From contig JADLEG010000094.1 of assembly GCA_020846275.1 (NCBI GenBank), positions 1-32,620 of the forward strand: a stretch of DNA of 32,620 nucleotides, read 5' to 3'. Below the pieces are notes generated by a model. It had not been told where the DNA came from and searched no databases. It worked only from the letters and a program-made list of their open reading frames with translations. Made by a program: the position numbers and the translations under genes. Source of the stretch: Alphaproteobacteria bacterium (GTDB taxonomy: Bacteria; Pseudomonadota; Alphaproteobacteria; JAEULC01). How positions within the stretch are numbered: the first letter of the stretch is position 1; each line of letters begins with the position of its first letter. Positions 14,160-22,785 of the stretch are shown here, piece by piece.

Positions 14160-15692
14160 ATGAAGCTACGTCTCGTTTCGATCGACGATCAGCCCGAGCC
14201 GACGCCCGAACCCCCGGCCGTCGCGTCCGGCCCCGAGGGTGCGGCGTGGGCCTTGGTGGCGGCGGTCGCCGACGTGGTGTCGCAGCCGCTGCTGATTGCC
14301 GTGGGCGACAGCGTCGCGGCGGCCAACGACGCGATGCGTCGGCTGGCCGACGGCGGCGGCCTGGTCGGCCGCAAGCTGGCGGAAATCGTCGAGACCGCCG
14401 ATCCCCTGGCGCCGATGCCCGCCGCCGTGGGCGACGAGCCGGGCTTCGTGTTCCTGCGCCTGGCCAAAGCCCTGCCACCGGTGCCGGCGCGGCTGCACGT
14501 GACGACGGCGCAAGGCGCGGACGGCCCGCTGCGCGTGGTCATCGCCGACGGGATCGACGCCATCGAGCCGCGCCATGCGGCGCTGCGCGACAGCGAGGCG
14601 CGGTTCCGCGGCATCGTCGATACCCTGCCGCTTCCGGTGGCGATCTCGCGGCTCGAGGACGACCGGCTGATCTTCGTCAACGAGCAGTGGTGCACCATGA
14701 CCGGGCTCGAGCGCGAGGATGTGCTGGGGTGCGAGGTGACCGATTTCTACGCCAACCCCGAAGACCGCGAGCGGCTGAAGGGCGCGCTGACCGCCGATGG
14801 CGCGGTCCGCCAGTTCCTGACGCGGCTGCGCTTCGGGTCGCGCACCCTGTGGGTCGAGTTGCGCGCGATCACCATGGAATTTGCCGGCCATGCCGCGTCG
14901 CTGTCCGTGTTCCAGGACGTGACGGACTCCAAGGAGCACGAGCGCCAGCTTGTCGAGGCCAAGGAAGCCGCCGAGACGGCCAACCGCACCAAGAGCGAGT
15001 TCCTGGCCAGCATGAGCCACGAATTGCGCACGCCGCTGAACGCGATCCTGGGGTTCTCCGAGCTCATCGAGATGCAGGCGCTGGGGCCGATCGGCCATCC
15101 GCGCTATATCGAGTACGCCCGCGACATCAACGAAAGCGGCAATCTGCTGCTGCGCATGATCGACGACGTGCTCGACCTCGCCAAGATGGAAGCCGGCAAG
15201 CTGGCGTTGGTCGAGGAGGTCTTCGACACCGCCGACATGCTGGCGGCCGCCATGCTGGTGATCCAGCCGCTCGCCTCCGCCGGCAAGATCGCGCTGAGCA
15301 CCGATCCGGGCTCGAACTGGTTCCGCCTGCGCGGCGACAAGCGGCGCGTGACCCAGATCTTGATCAACCTGTTGTCGAATGCCGTGAAGTTCACCCCGGC
15401 GGGCGGGCGCGTGATGGTCGACGCCCGCGTCACCGCCACCGGCGCGGGCATCATGTCCGTCAGCGATACCGGAATCGGCATCAGCGCCGAGGACATCGAG
15501 CGGCTGACCGAGCCCTTCGTCCAGCTTGAATCCGCGATGACGCGGCGCTTCCGGGGGTCGGGCCTCGGCCTGGCAATCGCCCGCTCGCTGGGCGAGATGC
15601 ACGGGGCGCGGATCGCGATCGAAAGCGAGCTCGGCCGCGGCACGACGGTCAGGGTCGCCTTCCCGCCCGAACGGGTGGTCGTGGTCCAGTAG
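14160..15692 (+). CDS. Orphan PAS-domain sensor histidine kinase
   Basis: 510 aa from ATG 14160 (MKLRLVSIDDQPEP). Layout: a poorly conserved N-terminal PAS-like region (about 25-135); a clear PAS domain (about 145-260: RFRGIVDTLPLPVAISRLED and WCTMTGLEREDVLG, ending FQDVTDSKEHERQLVEAKEA); a HisKA dimerisation domain with FLASMSHELRTPLNAILGFS (phospho-acceptor His287); and an HATPase domain with N-box QILINLLSNAVKFTP, G1 DTGIGIS and G2 GSGLGLAIA. There is no transmembrane helix, so it is a cytoplasmic kinase. The sequence resembles the PleC/DivJ-type HisKA group of alphaproteobacteria. No response regulator is adjacent, so the partner is unknown. All catalytic boxes are intact. Confidence 0.92.
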   Translation: MKLRLVSIDDQPEPTPEPPAVASGPEGAAWALVAAVADVVSQPLLIAVGDSVAAANDAMRRLADGGGLVGRKLAEIVETADPLAPMPAAVGDEPGFVFLRLAKALPPVPARLHVTTAQGADGPLRVVIADGIDAIEPRHAALRDSEARFRGIVDTLPLPVAISRLEDDRLIFVNEQWCTMTGLEREDVLGCEVTDFYANPEDRERLKGALTADGAVRQFLTRLRFGSRTLWVELRAITMEFAGHAASLSVFQDVTDSKEHERQLVEAKEAAETANRTKSEFLASMSHELRTPLNAILGFSELIEMQALGPIGHPRYIEYARDINESGNLLLRMIDDVLDLAKMEAGKLALVEEVFDTADMLAAAMLVIQPLASAGKIALSTDPGSNWFRLRGDKRRVTQILINLLSNAVKFTPAGGRVMVDARVTATGAGIMSVSDTGIGISAEDIERLTEPFVQLESAMTRRFRGSGLGLAIARSLGEMHGARIAIESELGRGTTVRVAFPPERVVVVQ

Positions 15693-15734
15693 GCCCTAGA
15701 CCCGCGCGCCGCCGCGCCCGGTCGAAGCCCGGCT

Positions 15735-16355
15735 TCAGCCCGCCGCCAGCTTGGCGATGCGGCCCTTCAAGCTCTCGATGATGCCATTGACGCCGCCCTG
15801 GGCGCCGACCGAGGCGAATTCCGAGCGATGCGTGACCAGCATGCTGACGCCGTCGACCTGCACGTCGACGATCTTCGGCTGGCCCGCGATCCCGCGCACC
15901 CGCCAGGATGCCATGATCGGCTGCTTGCCGTCCGGCCGATCGATGCGCGTCGCGACGAACACGTCCTTGTCCTGCTCGTTCACGCGCGTGTCGGAAACGG
16001 AGAACTTCTCGCCCGAATACCCGCCGAAGCGGATCGCGTAGGTCTTGACGATCCATTCCGAGAACACGCCGAGATATTCGCGCTGCTGCTCGGGGCTGGC
16101 CTGCTTCCAGTAGTTGCCCATGACGAACTGGCCGATCAGCGGGATCGCGAAGCCGTCCTTCAGGATGCCGCGGAACTTGTCCTCGCGCATCGTCAGGTCG
16201 TTGCCCTTGGTCGACAGCACCTCGATCGCCTGGTCGCCCATCGACTGGATGAATTTTTTCGCCTCGTCGGGCGTAACCTGGGCCGCGGTCGGCTGCGGTG
16301 CACCCAGCAGCGCCGCCACGACAAAGAGGCCAGAAACCAGCAAGCGCACGATCAT
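15735..16355 (-). CDS. mlaC: MlaC-family periplasmic phospholipid-binding protein
   Basis: 206 aa. MlaC (Ttg2D/toluene-tolerance family) shuttles phospholipids across the periplasm between the outer-membrane MlaA complex and the inner-membrane MlaFEDB transporter, preserving outer-membrane asymmetry. A signal peptide ([16 protein letters not shown]) is cleaved near TAAQ. The mature protein shows the family blocks [57 protein letters not shown] and a C-terminal [15 protein letters not shown]. It stands alone, convergent with the histidine kinase. A MlaA homologue lies 10 kb away in the same window; the MlaFEDB genes are not present. Confidence 0.9.
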   Translation of the reverse strand: MIVRLLVSGLFVVAALLGAPQPTAAQVTPDEAKKFIQSMGDQAIEVLSTKGNDLTMREDKFRGILKDGFAIPLIGQFVMGNYWKQASPEQQREYLGVFSEWIVKTYAIRFGGYSGEKFSVSDTRVNEQDKDVFVATRIDRPDGKQPIMASWRVRGIAGQPKIVDVQVDGVSMLVTHRSEFASVGAQGGVNGIIESLKGRIAKLAAG

Positions 16356-16543
16356 CCTGCTTCACCGCCCGTTGCCGGACAGTGCCCTCTTACCCACCCC
16401 AGGGCATCTCGCTACGGGGCGCCTTCTTAGGTTGTTTGCCACCCCATTGCAACGCCTCGCGCCGATGCCCGGAACACATCCCCGCGAGACAAATATGGGA
16501 GCGATTCCGGCAAAAATCAGGCCGCCCCACCAGGCAATCCAAC

Positions 16544-16563
16544 AGCCGCGACCGGTCGCGGCT
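16544..16563. promoter_or_regulatory. 20-bp perfect palindrome, possible operator
   Basis: AGCCGCGACC followed directly by its exact reverse complement GGTCGCGGCT. It lies about 190 bp upstream of mlaC and 280 bp upstream of the permease, just beside an A+T-richer segment (CATAAATGCCACAAAACTGT). It could be a binding site for a dimeric regulator or a cruciform/hairpin in RNA. Confidence 0.35.
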
Positions 16564-16650
16564 CTCTGTCGCATAAATGCCACAAAACTGTCACGATGGA
16601 CCGAGCTACGACGCTCCTCAAAGATCGCCCGGTTCAATGCCGACGGGACG

Positions 16651-16779
16651 ATGAACCGGCTGCCGATCGTGTTTGGCCATGGGCCGCTGACGGCGGCGAA
16701 CGGCTTCAGTTCCCAGGCCGACGTGCTGATCGAACCGCGCCGGTCGCGCCGCTTGACGCGGCGCAGCTTCGCCCCCTAG
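16651..16779 (+). CDS. Possible 42-aa ORF, unknown
   Basis: [20 protein letters not shown] then a basic tail with RRSRRLTRR, ending at TAG 16777-16779. A hairpin begins 11 nt after the stop, which would suit a short transcription unit. The ribosome-binding site (GGGA at a short distance) is poor, and I recognise no family. It may be chance. Confidence 0.2.
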   Translation: MNRLPIVFGHGPLTAANGFSSQADVLIEPRRSRRLTRRSFAP

Positions 16780-16790
16780 ACCGATGATGC

Positions 16791-16825
16791 CGGCACGCCG
16801 GGCACGAGCATCGCCCGGCGTGCCG
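16791..16825 (+). terminator. Perfect 13-bp hairpin just ahead of the permease gene
   Basis: CGGCACGCCGGGC (16791-16803) and GCCCGGCGTGCCG (16813-16825) pair perfectly around a 9-nt loop. The hairpin ends 17 nt before the permease ATG and directly abuts its GGGGGG ribosome-binding site. It could end an upstream transcript, or act as a leader structure for the permease. TCGTTG follows instead of a T-run. Confidence 0.45.
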
Positions 16826-16842
16826 TCGTTGGGGGGAAATCA

Positions 16843-18186
16843 ATGCACCAAGCCGGCGCGTTCGAGCCGCACGTCATCTTTGGCCTCAGCCCGCTCTGGG
16901 TTTCGACGATCGTCCTGATCGCCGTCTACGGCGTGATCATGAGCGACCGGCTGAACCGCGCGATCGTGGCGCTGCTGGGCGCCGGCCTCCTGATCGTGAT
17001 CGGGCCGCTGGACCAGATCGAGGCGATCAAGGGCGTCGACTTCAACACCATCGCGCTGTTGACCGGCATGATGATCCTTGTGGGCATCACGCGGCAGTGC
17101 GGCGTGTTCCAGGCGGTGGCGATCTGGTCGGTCCGGCAGGCCCGGGCCGAGCCCTGGGGCATCCTCCTGATGCTGCAGATCACGACCGCGGTGGTCTCGG
17201 CCCTGCTCGACAACGTAACGACCGTGCTGCTGATCGTGCCGGTCACGCTGGCGATCACTCGCGAGCTCGAGGTGCCGCCCTACCCTTTCCTGTTCGCCGA
17301 GGTGTTCGCTTCCAACATCGGCGGCACGGCGACCCTGATCGGCGACCCGCCGAACATCCTGATCGGCTCGATGGTCGGGCTCACCTTCAATGACTTCGTG
17401 ATCCACCTGACGCCGGTGATCATCGTCGTGATGGCCGCGCAGGCCGTGATGATCCACTTCATGTGGGGCCGGTCGATGCGCACCACGCCCGAGCACCAGG
17501 CCCGCGTGCTGGCGATGAAGGAGAGCGACGCGATCACCGACTGGACCCTGCTGAAGCAGTCGAGCGCGGTGGTCGCCATCGTCATCCTGGCCTTCGTCTT
17601 CGCCAAGCCGCTGCATCTCGAGCCCGGCAGCATCGCCATGCTGGGCGCCGCCGTGCTGATGATGCTCGAGAACTACACGCACCACGCGGAGAAGCAGACC
17701 GAGAACGTGGTTCGCACCTTCAACGAGGTGGAGTGGGTCACGATCTTCTTCTTCGTCGGACTGTTCATGGTGGTGCACGGGGTCGAGGTCGCGGGGCTGT
17801 TGAACTGGCTGGCCGACCTGCTGCTGAAGGCAACGGGCGGCGACCTGAAGATCACGACGCTTTCGATCCTGTGGGCCTCGGCGGTCCTGTCCGCGATCAT
17901 CGACAACATCCCCTTCGTCGCGACGATGATCCCGCTGATCAAGGCGATGGCGCCGGCCTTCGGCGGCGAGCAGGGGCTGATGCCGCTGTGGTGGGCGCTG
18001 TCGCTCGGCGCCTGTCTTGGCGGCAACGGAACCCTGGTCGGGGCCTCGGCCAACCTGACCGTGGCGGGGCTGGCGGAGCGCGCGGGCGTGCGCTTCAGCT
18101 TCCTGGAATACACCAAGACCGCCTTCCCGCTGATGCTGGTCAGCGTGGCGATCAGCCACGCCTATGTGTGGTGGCGATACCTTTAG
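16843..18186 (+). CDS. ArsB/NhaD-type (SLC13/P-protein-like) ion permease
   Basis: 447 aa with about 11-12 hydrophobic helices, covering the whole CitMHS/ArsB_NhaD domain. Typical features are the pair of re-entrant motifs. The first is LLDNVTTVLLIVPVTLAIT with GGTATLIGDPPNILIGSMVG. The second is AIIDNIPFVATMIPLIKAMA with GACLGGNGTLVGASANLTVAG. Such proteins exchange anions or cations across the inner membrane (arsenite, Na+/H+, citrate, or melanosomal P protein). The two DN motifs and the GDPPN motif are those of the P-protein/NhaD-like subgroup. The substrate cannot be told. Start ATG 16843 follows GGGGGGAAATCA. No ars genes are near, so arsenic resistance is not supported. Confidence 0.88.
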   Translation: MHQAGAFEPHVIFGLSPLWVSTIVLIAVYGVIMSDRLNRAIVALLGAGLLIVIGPLDQIEAIKGVDFNTIALLTGMMILVGITRQCGVFQAVAIWSVRQARAEPWGILLMLQITTAVVSALLDNVTTVLLIVPVTLAITRELEVPPYPFLFAEVFASNIGGTATLIGDPPNILIGSMVGLTFNDFVIHLTPVIIVVMAAQAVMIHFMWGRSMRTTPEHQARVLAMKESDAITDWTLLKQSSAVVAIVILAFVFAKPLHLEPGSIAMLGAAVLMMLENYTHHAEKQTENVVRTFNEVEWVTIFFFVGLFMVVHGVEVAGLLNWLADLLLKATGGDLKITTLSILWASAVLSAIIDNIPFVATMIPLIKAMAPAFGGEQGLMPLWWALSLGACLGGNGTLVGASANLTVAGLAERAGVRFSFLEYTKTAFPLMLVSVAISHAYVWWRYL

Positions 18187-18202
18187 GAGCGCGCCCGCCC
18201 CG

Positions 18203-19480
18203 TCACGCCAGCGCGTTCTCGATATCGGCGATCAGGTCGTCGGCGTTCTCGATGCCCACGGAGATGCGGATCAGCGCGTCGGTCAGCCCGATCTCCTCGC
18301 GCAACTGCTTCGGCACGCCGGAATGCGTGGTCGAGGCGGGATGCGAGATCAGCGTCTCGGTGCCGCCCAGGCTGACGGCCAGCTTCATGATCTGAAGCCG
18401 GTCGAGCATCGCGAAGGCCTCCTTCTCCCCGCCCTTGACCTCGAAGGAGAAGGTCGAGCCGGGCTGCGTGCACTGGCGGTCGAAGACCGGCTTGCGCGGA
18501 TCGCCAGCGTCGAGGAAGCCCAGGTAGTGCACCGCTTTGATCTTGGGATGCTCGCGCAGGTAGGCGGCGACCTTGCGCGCATTGTCGTTGGCGCGGTCGG
18601 TGCGCACCGCCAGGGTTTCGAGCGAGCGCAGCAGCATCCAGCAGGAATGCGGGTCGAGCTGGGTGCCGAGCGCGCCGCGCAGCAGGGTGATGCGCCGGAT
18701 CAGCTCGTCCGTTCCGCTCACCCCGCCCGCCACCAGGTCGCTGTGGCCGCCGGCGTACTTGGTCAGCGAATAGATCGCGAGATCGGCGCCGAGCTGCAGC
18801 GGCTTCTGGTAGATCGGGCCCAGCAGCGTGTTGTCCACCGCGATCGGCGGGCGGTGGCCCTGCTTGCGGGCGACGTCGTCGATCACCTCGGCGACCGCGC
18901 GCAGGTCGACCAGCCCGTTGGTCGGGTTGGCCGGCGTCTCCAGCATGACCAGCCCCAGCCGGCCCTTGGCGCGCGCCTCCTCGGCCGCCGCCGCGATCTT
19001 CGCCCGGTCGATGCCGTCGGTGAAGCCCACCGGCGTGATGCCGAAGGCCGTGAGCTGGTTGCGGATCAGGGTCTCTGTGCCGCCGTAGAGCGGGCGGCTG
19101 TGCAGCACCGTGTCGCCGGGCCTAAGGAAGGCCAGCATCACCGTCGAGATCGCCGCCATGCCGCTGGCGAACACGGCCGAGTGCTCGCAGCCGTCCCACA
19201 GCGCCAGGCGGTCCTCGAGGATCTCGAAATTGGGGTTGTTGAAGCGCGAATAGACCAGGCCGGACTTCTCGCCCTCGCGCGGCTTGCGGCGGCCGGCGGT
19301 CAGGTCGAAGAAATCCTTGCCCTGCTGCGCCGATTCGAAGACGAAGGTCGAGGTCAGGAAGATCGGCGGCTTCAGCGCGCCCTCCGAAAGCCCCGGCGAG
19401 TAGCCGTAGCCCATCATCAGCGTCTCGGGCTGCAGCGGATGGTTCTTCAGCGCGCGATGCTTGTAGCCGGTCGATTTCAT
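18203..19480 (-). CDS. Cystathionine gamma-synthase/methionine gamma-lyase-family PLP enzyme
   Basis: 425 aa from ATG 19480, with GGAGG 7 nt upstream. A fold-type I PLP enzyme of the Cys/Met metabolism family. Visible motifs: VYSRFNNPNFEILEDRLALW near the N-terminus, FASGMAAISTVMLAFLRPGD (PLP phosphate contact), RPLYGGTETLI, ETPANPTNG, AVDNTLLGPIYQKPL, and SLTKYAGGHSD with the Schiff-base Lys241. The C-terminus has SLGGTETLISHPASTTHS. Substrate (cystathionine synthesis, methionine or homocysteine lysis, or sulfhydrylation) cannot be separated by eye. The N-terminal region up to residue 70, with the insertion RRKPREGEKSG, marks the subgroup often annotated only as cystathionine gamma-synthase family. 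It lies 68 nt downstream of the TAXI-TRAP permease, probably in one operon. Confidence 0.9.
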   Translation of the reverse strand: MKSTGYKHRALKNHPLQPETLMMGYGYSPGLSEGALKPPIFLTSTFVFESAQQGKDFFDLTAGRRKPREGEKSGLVYSRFNNPNFEILEDRLALWDGCEHSAVFASGMAAISTVMLAFLRPGDTVLHSRPLYGGTETLIRNQLTAFGITPVGFTDGIDRAKIAAAAEEARAKGRLGLVMLETPANPTNGLVDLRAVAEVIDDVARKQGHRPPIAVDNTLLGPIYQKPLQLGADLAIYSLTKYAGGHSDLVAGGVSGTDELIRRITLLRGALGTQLDPHSCWMLLRSLETLAVRTDRANDNARKVAAYLREHPKIKAVHYLGFLDAGDPRKPVFDRQCTQPGSTFSFEVKGGEKEAFAMLDRLQIMKLAVSLGGTETLISHPASTTHSGVPKQLREEIGLTDALIRISVGIENADDLIADIENALA

Positions 19481-19548
19481 GATGCGGCCTCCGGTGTCAC
19501 GGTGTGCGTGGGAGGCTGCGCCCTGGCGCGGCGCGAGTCCAGGCGGCG

Positions 19549-21579
19549 CTATGCCGCCGCGGGCCGCATCTTCTGCATCGCGATCGCACCGATGGCGGCA
19601 AGCGCGGCGATCGCGTGGGCGCCGATCAGGTGATGGCCGGTCAGGTTCATGATCGGCACGTCGAAGACCTCGGGCATCACGAACAGCAGGCCCGCGGCGA
19701 TCAGCAGCGCCCGCTCGACCACTGACGTCTTCCGCAGGAGCCAGCCCTGCAGCCCCGTCGCAAGCGCGAAGATGCCGAGCAGCGTCATGATCGAGATCTG
19801 GACGATGTCCATCCAGTCGCCGCCCTTGGGGATCTTCATCAGCAGGCCGACGCCTTCCGGCTCCAGCACGAAGGCGAAGGGCACGATGAAGGCGGGCATC
19901 GTGTATTTCCAGGACTGCAAGGTCGTCCGGTAGGGATCGCCGCCGGTGATCGCCGCGGCGGCGAAAGGCGACAGCGCGGTGGGCGGCGAAACCTCGGACA
20001 GCACCGCGTAATAGAAGATGAACATGTGCGCGGCGAAGTCGGGCACGCCGAGCTTGATCAGCGCGGGGGCTGCGATCACCGCGCAGATGATGTAGGACGC
20101 CGTCACCGGCACGGCCAGGCCGACGATCCAGACGATCAGCGCGGTGTAGAGCGCGGTCAGGAGCAGGCTGCCGCCCGCATAGTCGATCACGATCGAACTG
20201 AACTTGAGGCCGAGGCCGGTCAGCGTCACCACGCCGACGATGATGCCGGCCGAGGCGCAGGTGGCGCCGACGTTCAGCATCCCGACCGAGCCGGCCTCCA
20301 GCGCCTTGACCAGCTTCGACGGCCACAGCGCGGTCTCGCGGTTCAGGTAGCTGACGGCGAAGGCCAGCACCGTCGCCCAGAACACGGCCAGGGTCGGCGA
20401 GAACCCGAGCAGCATGAACACCACGATTCCGACCAGCGAGCTGAAATGGAAGCCGTAGCTCTTGGTCAGCGCCCACATGCCCGGCCCGCGCTCGATCGGC
20501 ACCTCGTGCATCGCGTACTTGCGGACATCGAGCTCGGCCATCGCGAACAGGCTGAAGTAGTAGAGGAAGGTCGGGATGGTCGCCATCCAGATGACGTCAA
20601 GGTAGGAGATCTTCAGGAACTCGGCGATCAGGAAGGCGGCGGCGCCCAGCACGGGCGGCGAGAGGATCGCGCCCAGCCCGCCCGCCGCCAGCAGCCCGCC
20701 CGCCGCGTGCTTCTCGTATCCGGCGCGCGCGAGCATCGGATAGGCGACCGAGCCCAGCGTGACGGTGGTCGCCACCCCCGATCCCGACGGACCGCCCAGG
20801 AGGAACGAGGCGAACACGATCGTGCGGCCCGCGCCGGTCGCCTTGCCGCCCATCATCGCGAAGGAGAAGTCGATGAAGAACTTGCCGGCGCCCGAGAACT
20901 GCAGGATCGCGCCGTAGATCGTGAACAGGATGATGAGCGAGGACGACACGTCGATCGCCGTGCCGAAGATGCCCTCGAGCGTCATGTACATGTGGCCGGT
21001 CAGGCGCGCGAGGTCATAGCCCTTGTGGGTCCAGGGCGGCGGCAGATACGGCCCGGCCATCGCATACACGATGAAGGCGACCACGACCGCCGGCATGACC
21101 CAACCCGAGGAGCGTCGCGTCACCTCGAGCACGAAGACGATCAGAAGAACGCCGAAGAACACGTCCCAGTCGTTCGGCAGCGTATTGCGGTCGGTGAAGT
21201 CGTCGCCGCCCAGGAGCGCGTAGCCGATGACCACGATGCTGGCCGCCGCCAGGACCAGATCCCACCACATGATGCGATGGCGGAACCGCGGCGCCACGGG
21301 GAACAGCAGGAAGCACAGGACCAGGATGAAGCCGACATGCGCGTAGCGCGTTTCCTGGGTCGGCACGATCGGCGTGTCCGTGAACGGCCAGGAACCGCCC
21401 ACGGCGACATAAAGGTGGAACAGCGACATCACGACCGCGACGGCGGTGACGGCCATCGCGACCCGGCCAACGAACTTGCTCGCGGCCCCCTCGTCCTGCT
21501 CGATGAACTCGTCGGCCTTCTTCAGGGCCTCGGCATCGATCGCCCCGATCGGCGCGTCGTGCCGTTCTTCCTGCGCCAT
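19549..21579 (-). CDS. TAXI-type TRAP transporter permease, fused 4TM/12TM (DctQM)
   Basis: 676 aa. A fused small plus large TRAP permease: an N-terminal soluble/TM part and about four helices (residues about 38-190, DctQ-like) followed by a DctM part of about twelve helices (about 195-660). Characteristic DctM stretches are FASFLLGGPSGSGVATTVTL, GLLAAGGLGAILSPPVLGAA and YAVLSEVSPPTALSPFAAAA. These permeases use ion gradients to import carboxylate-type solutes delivered by a periplasmic binding protein. The matching TAXI-family binding protein is encoded 54 nt upstream. The ATG at 21579 follows GGGGGGCCG. The solute is unknown; the downstream PLP enzyme suggests a sulfur-containing amino- or keto-acid, by inference only. 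Confidence 0.93.
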   Translation of the reverse strand: MAQEERHDAPIGAIDAEALKKADEFIEQDEGAASKFVGRVAMAVTAVAVVMSLFHLYVAVGGSWPFTDTPIVPTQETRYAHVGFILVLCFLLFPVAPRFRHRIMWWDLVLAAASIVVIGYALLGGDDFTDRNTLPNDWDVFFGVLLIVFVLEVTRRSSGWVMPAVVVAFIVYAMAGPYLPPPWTHKGYDLARLTGHMYMTLEGIFGTAIDVSSSLIILFTIYGAILQFSGAGKFFIDFSFAMMGGKATGAGRTIVFASFLLGGPSGSGVATTVTLGSVAYPMLARAGYEKHAAGGLLAAGGLGAILSPPVLGAAAFLIAEFLKISYLDVIWMATIPTFLYYFSLFAMAELDVRKYAMHEVPIERGPGMWALTKSYGFHFSSLVGIVVFMLLGFSPTLAVFWATVLAFAVSYLNRETALWPSKLVKALEAGSVGMLNVGATCASAGIIVGVVTLTGLGLKFSSIVIDYAGGSLLLTALYTALIVWIVGLAVPVTASYIICAVIAAPALIKLGVPDFAAHMFIFYYAVLSEVSPPTALSPFAAAAITGGDPYRTTLQSWKYTMPAFIVPFAFVLEPEGVGLLMKIPKGGDWMDIVQISIMTLLGIFALATGLQGWLLRKTSVVERALLIAAGLLFVMPEVFDVPIMNLTGHHLIGAHAIAALAAIGAIAMQKMRPAAA

Positions 21580-21633
21580 CGGCCCCCCGTCCCCGCGACG
21601 GCCGCCCGCCGGCGGCCGTCGACGGGCCTCTGG

Positions 21634-22635
21634 TCAGTTGATCTTGATGCCTTTCTCGGCGAAGTACTTCAGCGCGCCGGGATGCCACGGCATCGGCGAG
21701 TTGGCGGCCTTCTGGGTGGCCAGCTCGAAGTTCTGCGCCTCGGAATGCACGGCCACGAGGTCGGCCTTCTTGTCGAAGATCGTCTTGACGATGTTGTAGG
21801 CGACCTGGTCCGACATCTTCTCGTGCGCGACCAGGATGTTCCAGACCGACGAATTCTGGTTGTCCTTGTCCTGGCCGGGATAGGTCTTGGCGGGGATCAC
21901 GTCGGCGGCGTAGAGGTTGCCGTGTTTCTTGTTCATCGCCGCCACCGCGTCGGCGTGGTCGATCAGGACCAGCTTCGTCCCGGGCGTGGCGCCCAGGTCC
22001 GTCACCGCCGAGGTGGGGAGCCCGCCGACCCAGAAGAACGCGTCGATCTTGCGATCCTTGATGGCGTTGACCGATTCCGCGACGCCCAGGCGCTCGCGCT
22101 TCATGTCCTTGTCCTTGTCCATGCCCACCGCTTCGATCAGCCGGAAGGCCATGACCTCGGTAGCGCTGCCGGGCGAGCCGGTCGATACGCGCTTGCCCTT
22201 CAGGTCGGCCATCTTGGCGATGCCCATGCCCTCGACCGACACCACGTGCATGCGGTTGGGATAGAGCACCATCAACGTGCGTACCGGCACCTTGCCGCCG
22301 GTGAACTTGTCCTGGCCGTTCAGCGCGTCGAGCCCCGCATCGGCCATGGTGAAGCCGATATCGGACTTGCCGGCGCCGAGCAGCTTCAGGTTGTCGACCG
22401 AGCCGCCGGTCACCTCGGCGGTCGCCTGCCAGCCGGGCACGGTCTTGGACAGCACGTTGGCGAGCCCGCCGCCCAGGGGGTAGTAGACGCCGCCCGTCCC
22501 GCCCGTGCCGATCGACAAGGTGACCTTGTCCTGCGCCTGCGCCGGCCCGCAGGCCTGGCTGCCGAGCGCCAGGGCGACGACCGCCGCCGCCAGGATTCGC
22601 GTGCCGGCGCCGGGGCGCTTAACCGCTATCGTCAT
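21634..22635 (-). CDS. TAXI-family TRAP solute-binding protein
   Basis: 333 aa with an export signal (ILAAAVVALALGSQACGPA, cleavage near AQAQD). The mature part begins VTLSIGTGGTGGVYYPLGGG, the family signature that gave TAXI proteins their position beside TRAP permeases, followed by AEVTGGSVDNLKLLGAGKSD and DLKGKRVSTGSPGSATEVMA. It captures solute in the periplasm for the fused permease just downstream. First gene of a probable three-gene operon: binding protein, permease, PLP enzyme. GGGAGG lies 9 nt upstream of the ATG. A short imperfect inverted repeat (22654-22668) sits directly upstream. Confidence 0.93.
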   Translation of the reverse strand: MTIAVKRPGAGTRILAAAVVALALGSQACGPAQAQDKVTLSIGTGGTGGVYYPLGGGLANVLSKTVPGWQATAEVTGGSVDNLKLLGAGKSDIGFTMADAGLDALNGQDKFTGGKVPVRTLMVLYPNRMHVVSVEGMGIAKMADLKGKRVSTGSPGSATEVMAFRLIEAVGMDKDKDMKRERLGVAESVNAIKDRKIDAFFWVGGLPTSAVTDLGATPGTKLVLIDHADAVAAMNKKHGNLYAADVIPAKTYPGQDKDNQNSSVWNILVAHEKMSDQVAYNIVKTIFDKKADLVAVHSEAQNFELATQKAANSPMPWHPGALKYFAEKGIKIN

Positions 22636-22653
22636 GTTTCATTTCCTCCCAAG

Positions 22654-22733
22654 ATGGACTTAATCCATAGTCCCTTGTTTTTCCGTATCATAAGTCCGAC
22701 TTGCCTGTCACGGGATGCGCGTCGGCTGACAGG
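22654..22733. promoter_or_regulatory. Two inverted repeats in the TAXI/coxG divergent promoter region
   Basis: ATGGA-CTTAA-TCCAT at 22654-22668 lies 19 nt upstream of the binding-protein ATG. CCTGTCA (22704-22710) and TGACAGG (22727-22733) form a 7-bp inverted repeat with a 16-nt spacer farther out. A TATGAT-like -10 for the leftward operon lies between them at about 22687-22692. The arrangement suggests regulated transcription, but no regulator gene is adjacent. Confidence 0.35.
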
Positions 22734-22785
22734 CCCCGCGGCCACGGCTAGTCTCGCGCCCCCTAAGGGCTTGGAGCGAGTTGCC

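Larger units (their letters stand above)
16356..16842. other. Gene-poor spacer of about 490 bp with inverted repeats
   Basis: The interval between mlaC (minus) and the permease (plus) is less GC-rich than its surroundings in 16470-16640. It holds a 20-bp perfect palindrome at 16544-16563, a possible 42-aa ORF at 16651-16779 and a strong hairpin at 16791-16825. It must also carry the divergent promoters of mlaC and the permease. No convincing protein-coding gene is seen; a minus-strand frame at 16362-16637 has one hydrophobic stretch but no ribosome-binding site or family match. Confidence 0.6.

Noticed and set aside
16362..16637. Minus-strand 91-codon frame with a hydrophobic stretch upstream of mlaC
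   Set aside because: No ribosome-binding site, Arg/Cys-rich remainder and no family match; it overlaps the probable mlaC promoter region and the palindrome.
16843..18186. Arsenite resistance (ArsB)
   Set aside because: No arsR, arsC or arsA neighbours, and the motifs fit the broader NhaD/P-protein group equally well.
18203..20476. A 757-codon minus frame, as if the PLP enzyme were fused to a long N-terminal domain
   Set aside because: The extra part is an alternative frame of the TRAP permease; the PLP gene has its own ATG with GGAGG at the right distance.
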